From Osedax fenrisi (Eukaryota; Annelida; Polychaeta; Sabellida; Siboglinidae), in assembly GCA_964019155.1 (NCBI GenBank), contig OZ025244.1:39723045-39787044 (forward strand): a DNA stretch of 64,000 bases, written 5' to 3'. Positions 47,781 through 59,479 of this stretch are shown one piece after another. A program made the translations under genes and the position numbers. A model generated the notes under the pieces. It was not told where the DNA came from, made no database searches, and was given only the letters and a program-made list of their open reading frames with translations. Positions within the stretch are counted from its first letter, which is position 1. Each line of letters opens with the position of its first letter.

Positions 47781-48124
47781 GACTAGCGGATAATAGGTAA
47801 CACAACTATAAACAATTGTTGTCTATTAATAAACCGACTTCATGATTTCCTATGGGAGCCATAGCACATAAAAAGAACATAAACATATATTTAACAACAA
47901 CTATATAGGTTATAGTTACTATATTTAAGTATACTAATATTCAATATTAAAAATATATATACTTTATATGTATAACAATACATCGATTGATAAGATTATA
48001 TTCACGAATTAGAAGTAGTCCTTTGTTTTATTCCTCCTTTACCTTCGTAAATATTACAATTATAAAAATTAATTATTATTAAATGTTATTTCAATTATAC
48101 CTAATTAAGCAATTGCACTACATA
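47781..48124. other. AT-rich spacer
   Basis: No feature recognised. Confidence 0.5.
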
Positions 48125-49850
48125 CAATGATTATACTCGACAAAGATGATAAACCTATAGCTGAACTATAGCTGAACATGTAGCCGTAATGAAACGTTGG
48201 ACAGAATACTGTAACGAATTATACAACTATCCAATAAAAACTAACGTGAAACTAAATCATAATGAAGCAAACAAAGCTGATGCTGACACTTCGTTATCAA
48301 TTCTCGAATCTGAAATTGAACATGCTATCAAATCTCTTAAAAATGGGAAAACTCCTGGTCCCGACAACATTCCTAGTGAATTAATAAAACACGGTGGGAA
48401 AATCTTCAAAAATTATTAACATCATTATGTTAAATGATATGGAACACCAAAGAATGGCCGATACAATGGACTCGCTCACTTGTTATACCCATACCAAAAA
48501 AGGGAGATAGCAGAAAATACTTAAATTACAGAATCATATGGACTGATATCAGTCTTATAAATCACGCAAGCAAAATATTATTAAAAATTCTACTGAATCG
48601 ATTAAATCCACAGGCTGAAAAAATAATATCTGAAGAACAAGAAGGCTTCCGTAAGGGTAGAAGCACCGTAGAACAAATCACAAACTGTAGAATAATTATG
48701 GAAAAACATATAGAAATTCAGAAAGATCTATTTAATAATTTCATAGATTTAAAAAAAGTGTTTGTTCGAGTGTGGCATCAAGGACTTTGGCAGGTTATGG
48801 AAAATGTTGATATATCTGATGGGATAACGCAACTGATTAAATCACTTTATAAAAGTTCAACTAGTGCAATTCTACTAGACAATATTAAAGGTTACTTCAA
48901 AACATCAGTTGGTGTACGTTAAGGTTGTCTCTTATCGCCAATTCTTTTCAACATTTATCTTGAACAAATTATGTCAGATACGTTAAAAGATCATCATTCA
49001 AGCATATCTATTGGCGGAAGAACAATTTCAAACATACGATTTGCAGATGACATAGATCTGCGAACTACAAAAGCTAACATATAGCCTAGCATTACATGCA
49101 GGTAATTACGGTATGGAGGTCATCAGTGAAAAAAGCAAAACTATGGTAAATAGTAATACAAATAATGTACATGCTAAGATAATAACGAATGGAGAAGAAC
49201 TGGAAGAAGGAAATCAATTTAAGTACTTAGGTGCTACACTTAAAAAAGATGGTTCAAGCGAAGGAGAAATCAGAATACGTATATCTACTGCAACATCAGC
49301 AAAAGTAAGACTTGACAAGATCTGGATAAGCAAAAAGATTAACTTCACCTTAAAGTACAACCTATATAAATCATTAGTACTCTCGATATTTCTATATGGA
49401 TGTGAATCATGTACTATACTAGAATCCATGGAGAAGAAAATAGTTGCATTTGAAAACAAATCTCACAGACGTCTCTTAGGTATCACTTACCGACAAATAA
49501 TAACAAAAGTTATCGTAAAAGAGAAAATTGTGTCACTGGTTGGAAACTATGTTCCTCTCCTCGCAATAGTCAAGAAACGGAAATTATATTGGTTCGGCCA
49601 CATCACTCGACACAACTCATTAGCCAAAACGATTCTTCAAGGTAAAGTAGATGTAAAAAGATCGCAAGGACGACCCATGTTAAACTGGATGAATAATATT
49701 TGTAAATGGACATCGAAGAACTTAGAGGATTTGTTACTAATGACGTTAAACCAGGATGATTGGAGAAGTTTCTGTTATCATAGAAGTATTTATGTTCCCC
49801 CTACGATTCTCGAGTCACGGGACTAAAGTAAAGTAAGTACTACATACATA
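48125..49850 (+). mobile_element. APE-type LINE, 5'-truncated (RT and C-terminus)
   Basis: It starts with KRWTEYCNELYNYPIKTN, has no endonuclease, and runs to PPTILESRD plus a TAAAG-type 3' repeat at 49826-49848. The family is the common invertebrate LINE with the EWP..WT.SLVIPIPKKG and GFRKGRSTVEQI motifs; clade not resolved. The relic at 26.0-26.9 kb is of the same type. Confidence 0.85.
48189..49826 (+). pseudogene. LINE reverse transcriptase, several lesions
   Basis: Segments: 48189-48419 (KSLKNGKTPGPDNIPSELI), 48434-48922 (EWPIQWTRSLVIPIPKKG, EEQEGFRKGRSTVEQI, IDLKKVFVRVWH replacing the usual DFKKAFDRVWH), then after a TAA in the Q of VRQGCLLSPILFNIYLE (48920) the IRFADDIDL catalytic motif near 49036-49063. 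The last open part, 49113-49826, holds FKYLGATLKKDG, LYGCESCTIL, YWFGHITRHNSLAKTILQGK and the C-terminus. The Asp in RT motif A is changed (KKVFVRVW), so the enzyme would be inactive even without the stops. Confidence 0.85.
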
Positions 49851-50055
49851 AATAGACAGGGGAATATCGTTGAATGCATATCTTAACGTTAGGAAGATAT
49901 ATCTTAATATTACAAGTACATTAACGAATAGTGCTCCTTGTTCTTAATAGTTAGATTCATGGTAGTTAGAGTATCGGTATGTTACTTTTGTTAAATATTA
50001 TAATTAAAGATTACATTTTATTATTTTATATATATATATATATATATTTATTAAA
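49851..50055. other. Spacer with short TA tract
   Basis: Nothing recognised. Confidence 0.4.
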
Positions 50056-50348
50056 ATCAGCCTGTAAGGATCAGTTGGATAAGGAGTCAGACACACAATC
50101 AATATATTATACTATAGAACGCGGGTGTAATACCTGTCCGGACCATTCAAATAGGTCTTCAAATATTATTTAGAAGTGATCTTATATAATTGTGCATGAA
50201 TAAATAATCGGCTCTCGTTAAAACCATTGATGCCTTAACACGAAAGCGGCTTCGAATGGAAATTAGAGCCATATATGGTTATAAGTGAAAACTTCATCTA
50301 AGTTCCTGGATGGGATAAAAGGACTCCACCGAAATAACAATAATACTA
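50056..50348 (+). mobile_element. tRNA-derived SINE, most complete head
   Basis: GGATCAGTTGGATAAGGAGT followed by CAGACACACAA reads as a tRNA A-box and D-loop. The B-box position has GCGGGTGTAATACCTGTCC, diverged. The body continues through GATCTTATATAATTGTGCAT, AATCGGCTCTCGTTAAAACC, AACTTCATCTAAGTTCCTGG and GATGGGATAAAAGGACTCCA with an A/AATAACAATAAT tail. This copy shows best that the family is tRNA-derived with a Pol III promoter. Confidence 0.85.
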
Positions 50349-51468
50349 AGCTAACAATATGTGTGTGTACATGGACATGGACATGGACACAATTATAAGT
50401 GCTATTTATTCTGCGTCCGTAGATGTGACTAACAAAAGTTGCAGTTTTCACTATCTATATATTATTATTATTATTATTTTATTTTAACACCGGTTAAATA
50501 TATTGACAGTTGTGTTTACCATCTCTATAGAGATACATTATGAACATTAATTAAGTTCAGGCGTCACTGAATAAATAAATAAATGTTTAGCTATACAACT
50601 AAGCGTTGTATTTAAGGTAAGCTCGTTGCATTCATTTTCATCTGCAAAAAATATCTGCAGTGTTCGCGATGATTGAAGCTTAACGGGGTCGTTTCCTTAT
50701 AAGGAAGTATATATATATATTAATTGTAATATATAAATATTACGGCTCGAGATATAATTATAATTAGTAATAGTAACTGAACACATGGAAGACCCGCGGG
50801 TGTTAGAAAGTAATCAATGGAATTGCATCTATTGGAGAAATATAAGTGGTTATCATAATCAAGTTATGGATTTCAGTGATCATGGAAGATGAACAACTAG
50901 TATTTTTAAATAGACTACCTAGTAGGATGTACCTACAGTATATAGACTAGGAAATACGACGGATATTCATAGTGAATGGTGATAGCGCTAGCTTGGATTT
51001 AGACTGTAATGAAACATATGTGAACGAACTAGCATATGCTAGAAAGTTTAGTAGATGAGCAGGTCACGCACGAATTACACGTTAATGAATCAGTTAGTTC
51101 GTTAGGTTTTGGTTTAATGTTACTTCCAAGAATACTATCACAGTATTATAAATATTACTAGAGTTTTACCGACTTAAAAAATTACTATTCATAGTAATTG
51201 GATTTCTGTGAGATTATTTCTAATTTATATGATTTCCTGGCCGTCAGGAATATTAATGTATGCAGATAAGACATGTGTAGGCTATACGGGCTATACGGCA
51301 TTAAATTACATCCTTAACGATAGTTTTACTATTGAAATATGGGAAGAGAACCAATGATATTATAGATGAAGAGTAATAAAATGTAATTTAATAGGCACTA
51401 GTGAATTAAGGGAAGACGAGATGCATATATTAAGAGCACGCGCGATGTTTGGGATTATGTTAAATATA
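50349..51468. other. Spacer, nothing recognised
   Basis: Mixed AT-rich sequence with no gene-like frame. Confidence 0.45.
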
Positions 51469-52459
51469 CACTGTTAGAAAAAAGAGTTTTCCAGCGTTTA
51501 TTAAAATATAGAAAACTATTTTTTTTATAATGTAGAAAACTCTTTATTTAAAAACAGTTGTCTATCTACTAATACGGTCAAATACTCTACAATAGAGTAT
51601 TCCATATCATAACAGATATAAAAACTACCAAAAGAGTTTTCCAGCGTTTATTAAAATTTAGAAAACTCTTATTTTTATAATGTAGAAAACTCTTTTTATA
51701 TAATATAGAATACTCTTTTTATATAATGTAGAATACTATTTTCTGTAGAATTGGTGTAAATATTACCTAAATTATAGTTATATTAATTATTTAATATTGA
51801 ACAAATAAAATATTATACCTTTTATTTATTTTAATATATTTATTATATTGTTGTTTATCGAAATTAATTATTAATTATTTTTTTAATTGTATATTTAAGT
51901 TAATATTGCTTTAATAAATAAAATATTTATTTTAAAAACTTAAATTATTTAAGTATCCTATAGATTTTTCTAAATATCGACTACAATTGTAATCATATTA
52001 TATTGATAATACAATTATAATTCATGTTGAATAATTGCTTGATATTGAATATGTAGCAATTGAATATTGATTAAATATAGTATTCAATATTACAATTGTA
52101 TTATTATTGAAGTAAAGTTAAATCTAACTTAAATGAAATTATATAATATATTGTAATATACGAGTTAATACTTTCATGTTACGATACTATTTACTACACT
52201 AAGATACTAATTTTTATTTTATATCTAAACCCACATCAACAACTCAATTAATAGCTAGGATAATATTTTAGTAAAGAGTTTTTATATTTATCAAAAGTTA
52301 GAATACTCTTTTGGTAAAGAGTTTTTATATGTATTAAAAGTTAGAATACTCTTTTGCAAAAGAGTTTTCAATTTGCTTAATGCTCGAAAAGAGTTCTCAT
52401 ACAGGGACACTTGGAAAACTCTTTTTCGGTGGTATAGAAAACTCTTTTTTCTAACAGTG
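51469..52459. mobile_element. TA-flanked TIR element 'CACTGTTAGAAAAAAGAG'
   Basis: 991 bp. The left end CACTGTTAGAAAAAAGAGTT and the right end, its complement, match for about 23 bp; TA lies on both sides (51467-51468 and 52460-52461). GAGTTTTC/GAAAACTC and GAATACTCTTTT iterons are repeated within 250 bp of each end, in mirrored orientation. No coding capacity. Superfamily not assigned. Confidence 0.88.
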
Positions 52460-52615
52460 TAGGTCAAATGGGTAAAATGGTTATTTTGTAAATGTTTTAC
52501 ATCTTTTTATTTATGATTATTTTTATAATTAATAATTTGTTTATATATCAGAAAACATCAACATCGACAGAATTGTTATTAAATTTTCTGATTTAGGGGA
52601 AAGTATATTAATATA

Positions 52616-53534
52616 GGGGAAAGTAACCAAATACGGACACTTTAACAATAAATGTCTTAACATTTTATGATTCGCTATTTTTATTCAATATATATGCTTA
52701 ATATTATATGATTATAGATATTAATGTGATTTAAATCACAATAATATCTATAATCATATAATATTAGGATATTGTAATATTAAATTTAACATTTTATTTA
52801 ATCTTTTTATTCAATAGATATATGGGGGTGTCCGACGGACATACTGTGTTATAATACGGACACCACATATACCACTAGATAAACTATATAGTATTGATGA
52901 ACCAATCAGATAAATTACAATTACATTATTTATAATTTATTTTATGAATAATTTAATCAAATTTAATTAGATAATAATTTATTTATTTTTATTATATTTT
53001 TTAATTAATATATCAATTTATGATCTACAATTTTTAGATTAAGATTCATTGGTGATATTAATATGATAACGCACGCGATTTTTATGAAAATCAGAATAGT
53101 TCACACGCTACGTGCTGATTGGTTATAGGGTGTCCGTATTAAGGACTTATATGACTTCTATATATATGCTTATAACTTAATGAATATTTAATAACAAATA
53201 TAGAAATTATATACATACTTTTTAGAATGCTTTTTTAAAAATAATATAGGGTTATATAGTGTTATATTTTATATCGATACATTTGTATATTCTTAAGATG
53301 GTTTTAGGTTAATATTTGTTTTCATAAATTTAAAAACGTAATAAAAAAATCAGTTTATTGGATATATCAGCAATATTTTAAATAATTAAAAAATAAAAAA
53401 TACTTTTTTAGACTATTTATATAATTATGAATTTTATATATTTTATTCATTAACATTATTTTGTAGGATTTATGGTTTCTGAGATACCGAGAGTGTCCGT
53501 ATTCGGACACTATCCATATTCGGTTACTTTCCCC
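52616..53534. mobile_element. TA-flanked TIR element 'GGGGAAAGTAACC', copy B
   Basis: 919 bp with TA at 52614-52615 and 53535-53536. Begins GGGGAAAGTAACCAAATACG and ends as the complement of GGGGAAAGTAACCGAATATG. Homologous along its length, in opposite orientation, to copy A at 35457-36332. A truncated TIR (GGGGAAAGTATATTAATA) directly precedes it at 52596. Confidence 0.88.
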
Positions 53535-53817
53535 TAATGGCAAAATTCTCAAAGACTATAAGTAGATAGATAAATTAAAAGTTTATTGTATTACTGGTTA
53601 TATATAATAAAAGAAAAAAATACCATATAAATATATAACATATATAAACAAAATATATAAATGTAATAACAGTAAGACAAAACAACACGATACAAAAAAA
53701 ACAAGAAATAAACGAAGAAGTAAAATAAAAATAAAACAATTGATTATACGAGCCATTGAAACAATATATACTATAGATTAACGTGTAAACTGATGACAGC
53801 AAGTATAATATCAAATA
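53535..53817. other. AT-rich spacer
   Basis: No feature. Confidence 0.4.
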
Positions 53818-54097
53818 GGGGAGAGCGGGGCAGGTTGAGATAGTTTTTTATAAAAACACATTTATCTAGTTATTTTATGAATATATTTTAATAAAATAAA
53901 GTGCATAAGATAAATATAGTTTATGATCAATAAATAACATTCATACATCAGTGTAATGATACATAATTAATTATATAATTTTTTTTTTAATTTGGCTCGA
54001 TCCGTTAGACGTGGCAGGTTGAGCAAGATAGAAAAAATGTAAAATTAAAGATATATTTAAAAAATAAACATAGTTAAAGTTATATATATATAATATT

Positions 54098-54162
<65 letters not shown>

Positions 54163-55232
54163 TTATTCACACGTATATGCATCAATATTAATATCAAAAT
54201 AAATGAAACGTTAAGCATAAGGTTAGGCGATAGGTTAGATTTTCTATAGATGCCTTCTGTTAAAATCCAGTATATGTGTCATATGCCGTATACGGCATGA
54301 TATATCATTCAGTTTTATTTTATAATGTCTCACTATCTATTAAAATATAAATAATATTAATGAAATGGTAAATTACAAAATTAAATAATTAACAAATTTG
54401 TATAAACTAATTAGTTAATAACATAATTAATTAATGATTATGTTAATTAATTAGTAATAGCAGGGAATACCCCCTGGTAATATCATTACTTTGTAATAAT
54501 AGGTTAACCTATAGGTATTACCTACTTATTTAATGACATACTATAGTATGTCATTAAATAAGTAGGTAATAATAATAATTAATAGATCTACCCAATATAT
54601 ATTTAATGTACTTTATTTAAATTAATAGTAATAATTAATAGATCCACCCATTATATATTTAGTGTACTTTATTTTAATTATTTTAATTAATTATTTAATT
54701 ATTTAAAATAATGACTCAATTATATATTTAATCTATTACATTACTATTATCATTTAACTAATTCATTAATTAATTAAATAAATTAATAAATACAGATATT
54801 AATGATACACGGGCATATTGACCATATGGTTAAGCTTCCCCGTTTTACTATGGTTAACCTGCCCCATATCTCTAGTATATAGGAGTATAAGAGTAAGTAA
54901 ATTAATTTGTGAATGTTGATTTTTTAATTATTTATTTTATAATTTATAGTATATTAAATATACTTTATTTATATACCATTAATAATTCTATGTTATTACA
55001 AAATATATTAATAATATCAAATTTAAACTTACTGTCCCACCAACGAGTTTTTCATAAACGTTTAATTATTAAATAATATTTTAAATAGTTAAAATTAATA
55101 ATTTTTGAGTTGTTATAATAATGCTAAATATAGGTCTATAATATAGACTCTAGGTATATTTATTAAAAATTAAATTAAGAAATTTATTAATTAAGAAATA
55201 ATTGAGATGGCTCAACCTGCCGCGCTCTGCCT
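53818..55232. mobile_element. TA-flanked TIR element 'GGGGAGAGCGGGGCAGG'
   Basis: 1415 bp between GGGGAGAGCGGGGCAGGTTG and the complement of AGGCAGAGCGCGGCAGGTTG, with TA at both borders. Further internal copies of GGCAGGTTGAG at 54015 and (inverted) AACCTGCCCC near 54857 suggest nested or partial units. It contains a long (TA)n (54102-54160) and a perfect palindrome of about 56 bp at 54516-54571. No coding capacity. Confidence 0.6.
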
Positions 55233-55279
55233 TACTATAGATTTGTACAATTAATACAGAATAACTATATACAATAAAA

Positions 55280-57950
55280 CAATATGTCTAAACACTCATT
55301 TTAAGAAATGACAGGATCAATTTGGCGAAATTATCCTATTGACGATAAATTCTCCAAATGTTTTTAAATCACTGATTGATTTCATAATCATATATAAGAA
55401 ATGGAAGAACAGTGTAAAAAACTGCAGAGCTTACAATTCCTTTAATAACATTGCGTCTGATCACAGTATAATAACAGCTGTTAGCATATATACAATTGAG
55501 TCTTAGGCTATTGAGTCTTAGTCCTATAGCTAATAAAAAGAAAAGGAGTAGGATGCAAATGCAAACCTAAAGCAAACAATATGACTGGAAAAGATTGAAA
55601 CATGATGTTGAAATTAGAAATGCATTTATTGTAACAGTAAAAAAAAGATTCTCGAGACTTCAACATTCTGATGTAGAAACTACGTTATCTGCCGGTACAA
55701 TATATACACATTTTGAAATAGTAAACCTAGTTAAAACCCAAATTAAAGAAACGATAGGAAACCTACCCTTGGAAACCGCAAACATATGTCAAAAACGTGA
55801 TACAGTACACAAAGCAGCACAACTGAAAGAAAACTCGTCTTAATAGATGAATATCAAAAAGTTTATAAATTCTCAGGAATATTTAGTTAATTATTATGAT
55901 TCAGAACACAAAAATTATATAAATATAAATAGGTATATGAAATAAAATATATATGAAATTCAAAAAGCATAGATAGGAAATCTACACTAATGGAGCCTGG
56001 GAAACAATCAATTAAATCAGCGGAAGAAAGAAATCATATAAAGCGAAACTACAAGCAAACAGTGATAATAAACGAATCAAACTTTGGAATAAGCATTTCA
56101 AAGAGTTAATTTGCAAGAATATCAACTCGAAAATACATAGCAAAAATTCAGCTCATATATTCAATAATTATTGAGATTATAAGATTAATCTTGATATAAA
56201 AATCGGCCTTTTCACGAAAGAAATAGTGAAGAAAGCTATAACTTTTATATATAGCTTACTTATATACAACAAATATATCATATGGAAAATCAGTAGGTTT
56301 TGAGGAAATACCGTCAGAAGTTTGGAAAAAACATGATTTTAAAGATTTTTTTTGGATTCCTGTAACCGTGTTTATTTCCAGAATCCTATAGTAAATTGGA
56401 CAAATGGATATATAATTCTTTTTCCTAAAAAAGGAAAACTTTCCATTACAAAAAAACTACAGAGGAATTACTCTAACAGCAGTCGCCGCAAAGATAAATA
56501 ACCTGATGTTTTTACACAGGAGTTAGCTACTCCTGATCTAGACCAGAAATTTATCCAATCCTAAGATAAAATCAAAATGGCTTCCGAACAAATATATCTA
56601 AAGCGGGAGAAATTCTGACTATTAGACAATAATTTTAGAAAGAGTAAAATCTAAAAACCTGTTACTAACTATACTCTTCATTGACTTTTCAAAAGCTTTT
56701 GACATGATAATTCGCAAAAAGATGAAAGAAATACTTTTAAAGTATGGTAGGAGAATATACCAGAAGAAACAGTTTGTGCAATTATGATTCTCTACAAGAA
56801 TACTCGCTAAATGGTTCGCTCACCAGATGGAGATACACCTTACTTTGAAATCACAACTGGGGTCTTACAGGGTGATACACTTGCGCCGTTCCTCTTTATA
56901 ATTTGTCTCGACTTATATTCTGAAGACGTCATTGAATAATAACCGAGAGCTAGGTTTTACTCTAACAGATAACAGCCGATATCCCGTTGAACAAATTACC
57001 GATACGGACTATGCTGACGATATTCCCAGTAAATAATTTACGACGCTTTTGGGCGCCTTTGAGAATTTATGGGCGCTTTTTCGACGATTTTGCACGCTTT
57101 GATTCCGAATCTATATATTCGACGCTTTTTCTACGCTTTAAGGCGCTTTAGTTCTCAATCATATTGAATTCATCGTTTTTCGACGCTTTTGGGTGCTTCA
57201 GTTCCGAATCATATTGAATTTGTCGCAAATTCGACGCTTTTGGGCGAAAATTGTCATAAAAGCGACGAATTAATTCCGGAACTTTTAGGCGCAATGCGTC
57301 CAAAAGCGTCGAATATATTTTTTGCTGGGTTGCCTTAATAAGTAACACTCTGAAAGAATCTACATTATTACTGAAAATAGAATCAGCCACAAAGATATTA
57401 TACTTTGCATTAACACTGACAAAACGGAAGACATCAATATAAATCAGAATAACAACATGCAAATAAAAGTATATGTGGAAGTGTGATAACGCAAGTAGAA
57501 TATTTCAAATATATAGGAAGCTATATATATCAACTACAATATATGTTAGTCTAAGGTTCGCTAAAACCTGGGCATAATTAAATAACATGAATATAATCTG
57601 GAAATCACATCACCTACTCTTCTTAAAAGAATTGTATTCAGAGCTGCAGTCTATTCGCGAATCCGTACTTATTTACGGTTATGTTACCTGGACTCTAACA
57701 ACCTCGTTAGGTTAACCTCGTTAGAGAAAAAGATTGATGGAACCTATAGTAACCTATTCATACGCATTATCCGTCATGGTAAAATAATCGCGTGGATGCC
57801 CAGTGAAGACGTACATAGATCAACTACGAGATGATACATATCTGCTAACGATATATGAAATAAATACGGCAATGCATGATAGAGAAGGATGAAATAAGTA
57901 TGTCATGGACTACTGAGAAAACTCGACCTGGTAAGTAAAATAATGTATAC

Positions 57951-57955
<5 letters not shown>
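55280..57955 (+). mobile_element. RTE-like/APE-type LINE (same family as 8.0 kb), interrupted
   Basis: In order: endonuclease C-terminal relic NCRAYNSF.NIASDH (about 55415-55465), the linker frame 55595-55843 (KQYDWKRLKHDVEIRNAFIVTVKKRFSRL...), RT motifs FIDFSKAFDMI...KMKEILLKYG (about 56680-56745), TTGVLQGDTLAPFLFIICLD (about 56855-56915), and YADDI (about 57010-57024) where a TIR element is inserted. Then TLKEST, NTDKTED and C-terminal pieces to RPGK at about 57930. The 3' end matches the 8.0-9.4 kb copy (CTCGACCTGGTAAG). Many lesions. Confidence 0.75.
57025..57329. mobile_element. CCCAGCAA TIR element, copy 1, inserted in the LINE YADD region
   Basis: 305 bp from CCCAGTAAATAATTTACGAC to TATATTTTTTGCTGGG, flanked by TT on each side (57023-57024 and 57330-57331). 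Removing the element and one TT restores the LINE frame as GAC GAT ATT GCC (D D I A). The interior is built of CGACGCTTTTGGGCGCTT and TTCCGAATC..ATATTGAATT modules in both orientations. Non-coding. Confidence 0.9.
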
Positions 57956-58008
<53 letters not shown>

Positions 58009-58353
58009 AACATTGTATACAAATGTATTTACTACAAAATAATCAATAATAATTATAATGTTAAATCTAAGTATTAGTGATAAAATATAAATAAATAATC
58101 ATAAATAAAAAAGTTTTGTAGTCTTTAAAAAATAGCCATTTCCTCTATCTTTTACACGCGACTCTTCAAGGCTATCATATGATAGTGCAATATTCGATAA
58201 TTTATAAGATAAGATTCTAAATCCAAGTTCAATATAATTTAGGTTTCTAAGCTCTCTATAGAGATTAAGGATTTAGAAAATGGATGCGTATGCGAATTTA
58301 AACGTATTTCAAGTAGAAGTCAGGCAACAGGTCAGAACGTGTGCATGAATATG

Positions 58354-58403
<50 letters not shown>
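57956..58403. repeat. Two (TA)n tracts with AT-rich spacer
   Basis: TA at about 57954-58004 and 58360-58402. Nothing else recognised. Confidence 0.85.
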
Positions 58404-58408
<5 letters not shown>

Positions 58409-58613
58409 TGTATAACTACATATATTGAAGCGGAATAGCGCTAGCAGTAAATATAATATTTAAAATATAACCACTAACATGTGTAAGAAAATATATATGT
58501 TGATATAAACAAGCGATTCAGTTACTACTTAACTAATGAATGTAGTTGAAACGTAGAGTTAAAGTGATATCATAAATTTATATGCATTATGGTGTAAAGA
58601 ATCATTGAATGAG

Positions 58614-59330
58614 TCAAAAAAAAATTACCAAAGAAAGTATATGAAGATCCGTAGGAGGTTGATAAATTGTAATGATACGAAGTGGATCAGATGTAAGATT
58701 AAAAGTACATGAAATACAATCGCCATACTTAATATTTATGGAGGATGTGGAAAGTGGTTGTAAATCCGCGTGGACTAACTCTCCGATACCACTACCATAA
58801 ACAGAATTGCATGGATGAAGATAAATACTGTAATGAGCTTCATTACAAAATGAAAATATATCAGTATCATCTATACTAATCCATGTTTCTGTTAAACAAA
58901 TAATAGAGAGTGGATTCATTTTAAGGTAAGCCAGAAGAATAACTATATATAGTTATTCTTCTAACATATATGTTGGATCTAAGTGAGCGAATATTAATGG
59001 TATACAACTTATGACATCTGTCTTAAAGGATAGTACAATTTGGTCAGACCTATATTTCTGGTAGAGCCTTTGATTTTTGTATTAGTAAATAGAGTCAAGG
59101 ATGTCTTCCAGGATGATAATTCTACCGATGAAGGCGAGTAATTAGTCATATAATTCCAGTCTACGTTAATATCAACTATTTTCCTTACGATTCGATTATT
59201 GAATACAGATTATTGAGAAGTGATATATCACTCTCCAAATTTCATATTTTACTGCAATACTTGTCGAGTCCACCAGTGCCTCATTTATCTCCAATTCTGA
59301 AGTCATTATTTTAAATTCGTAGCTACAAAA
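58614..59330 (-). pseudogene. LINE endonuclease and ORF1 fragment, inverted
   Basis: On the minus strand from about 59190: YSPSSVELSSWKTS, LFTNTKIKGSTRN (ORF1-like). Then, after stops, the frame 58919-58614 opens with NPLSIICLTETWISIDDTDI, has GIGELVHADL and ends IITIYQPPTDLH: the N-terminal half of the APE endonuclease (TETW and IYRPP-type motifs). Confidence 0.7.
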
Positions 59331-59479
59331 GTAATGATATTAAAACCTTAATTTTTGATTGTAATATTACCAGTAATAATAATAGTAAACAAAGTAGAAT
59401 ATAAATGTTAAATCATCCAGGCAATATAGTAAATTAAATAAAGCAATTAAAATCAATTGGTTACATGTATGTATGCATA

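Noticed and set aside
57148..57462. Minus-strand 104-codon frame
   Set aside because: Translation of the CCCAGCAA TIR element modules; the similar frame at 62214-62438 is the other copy.
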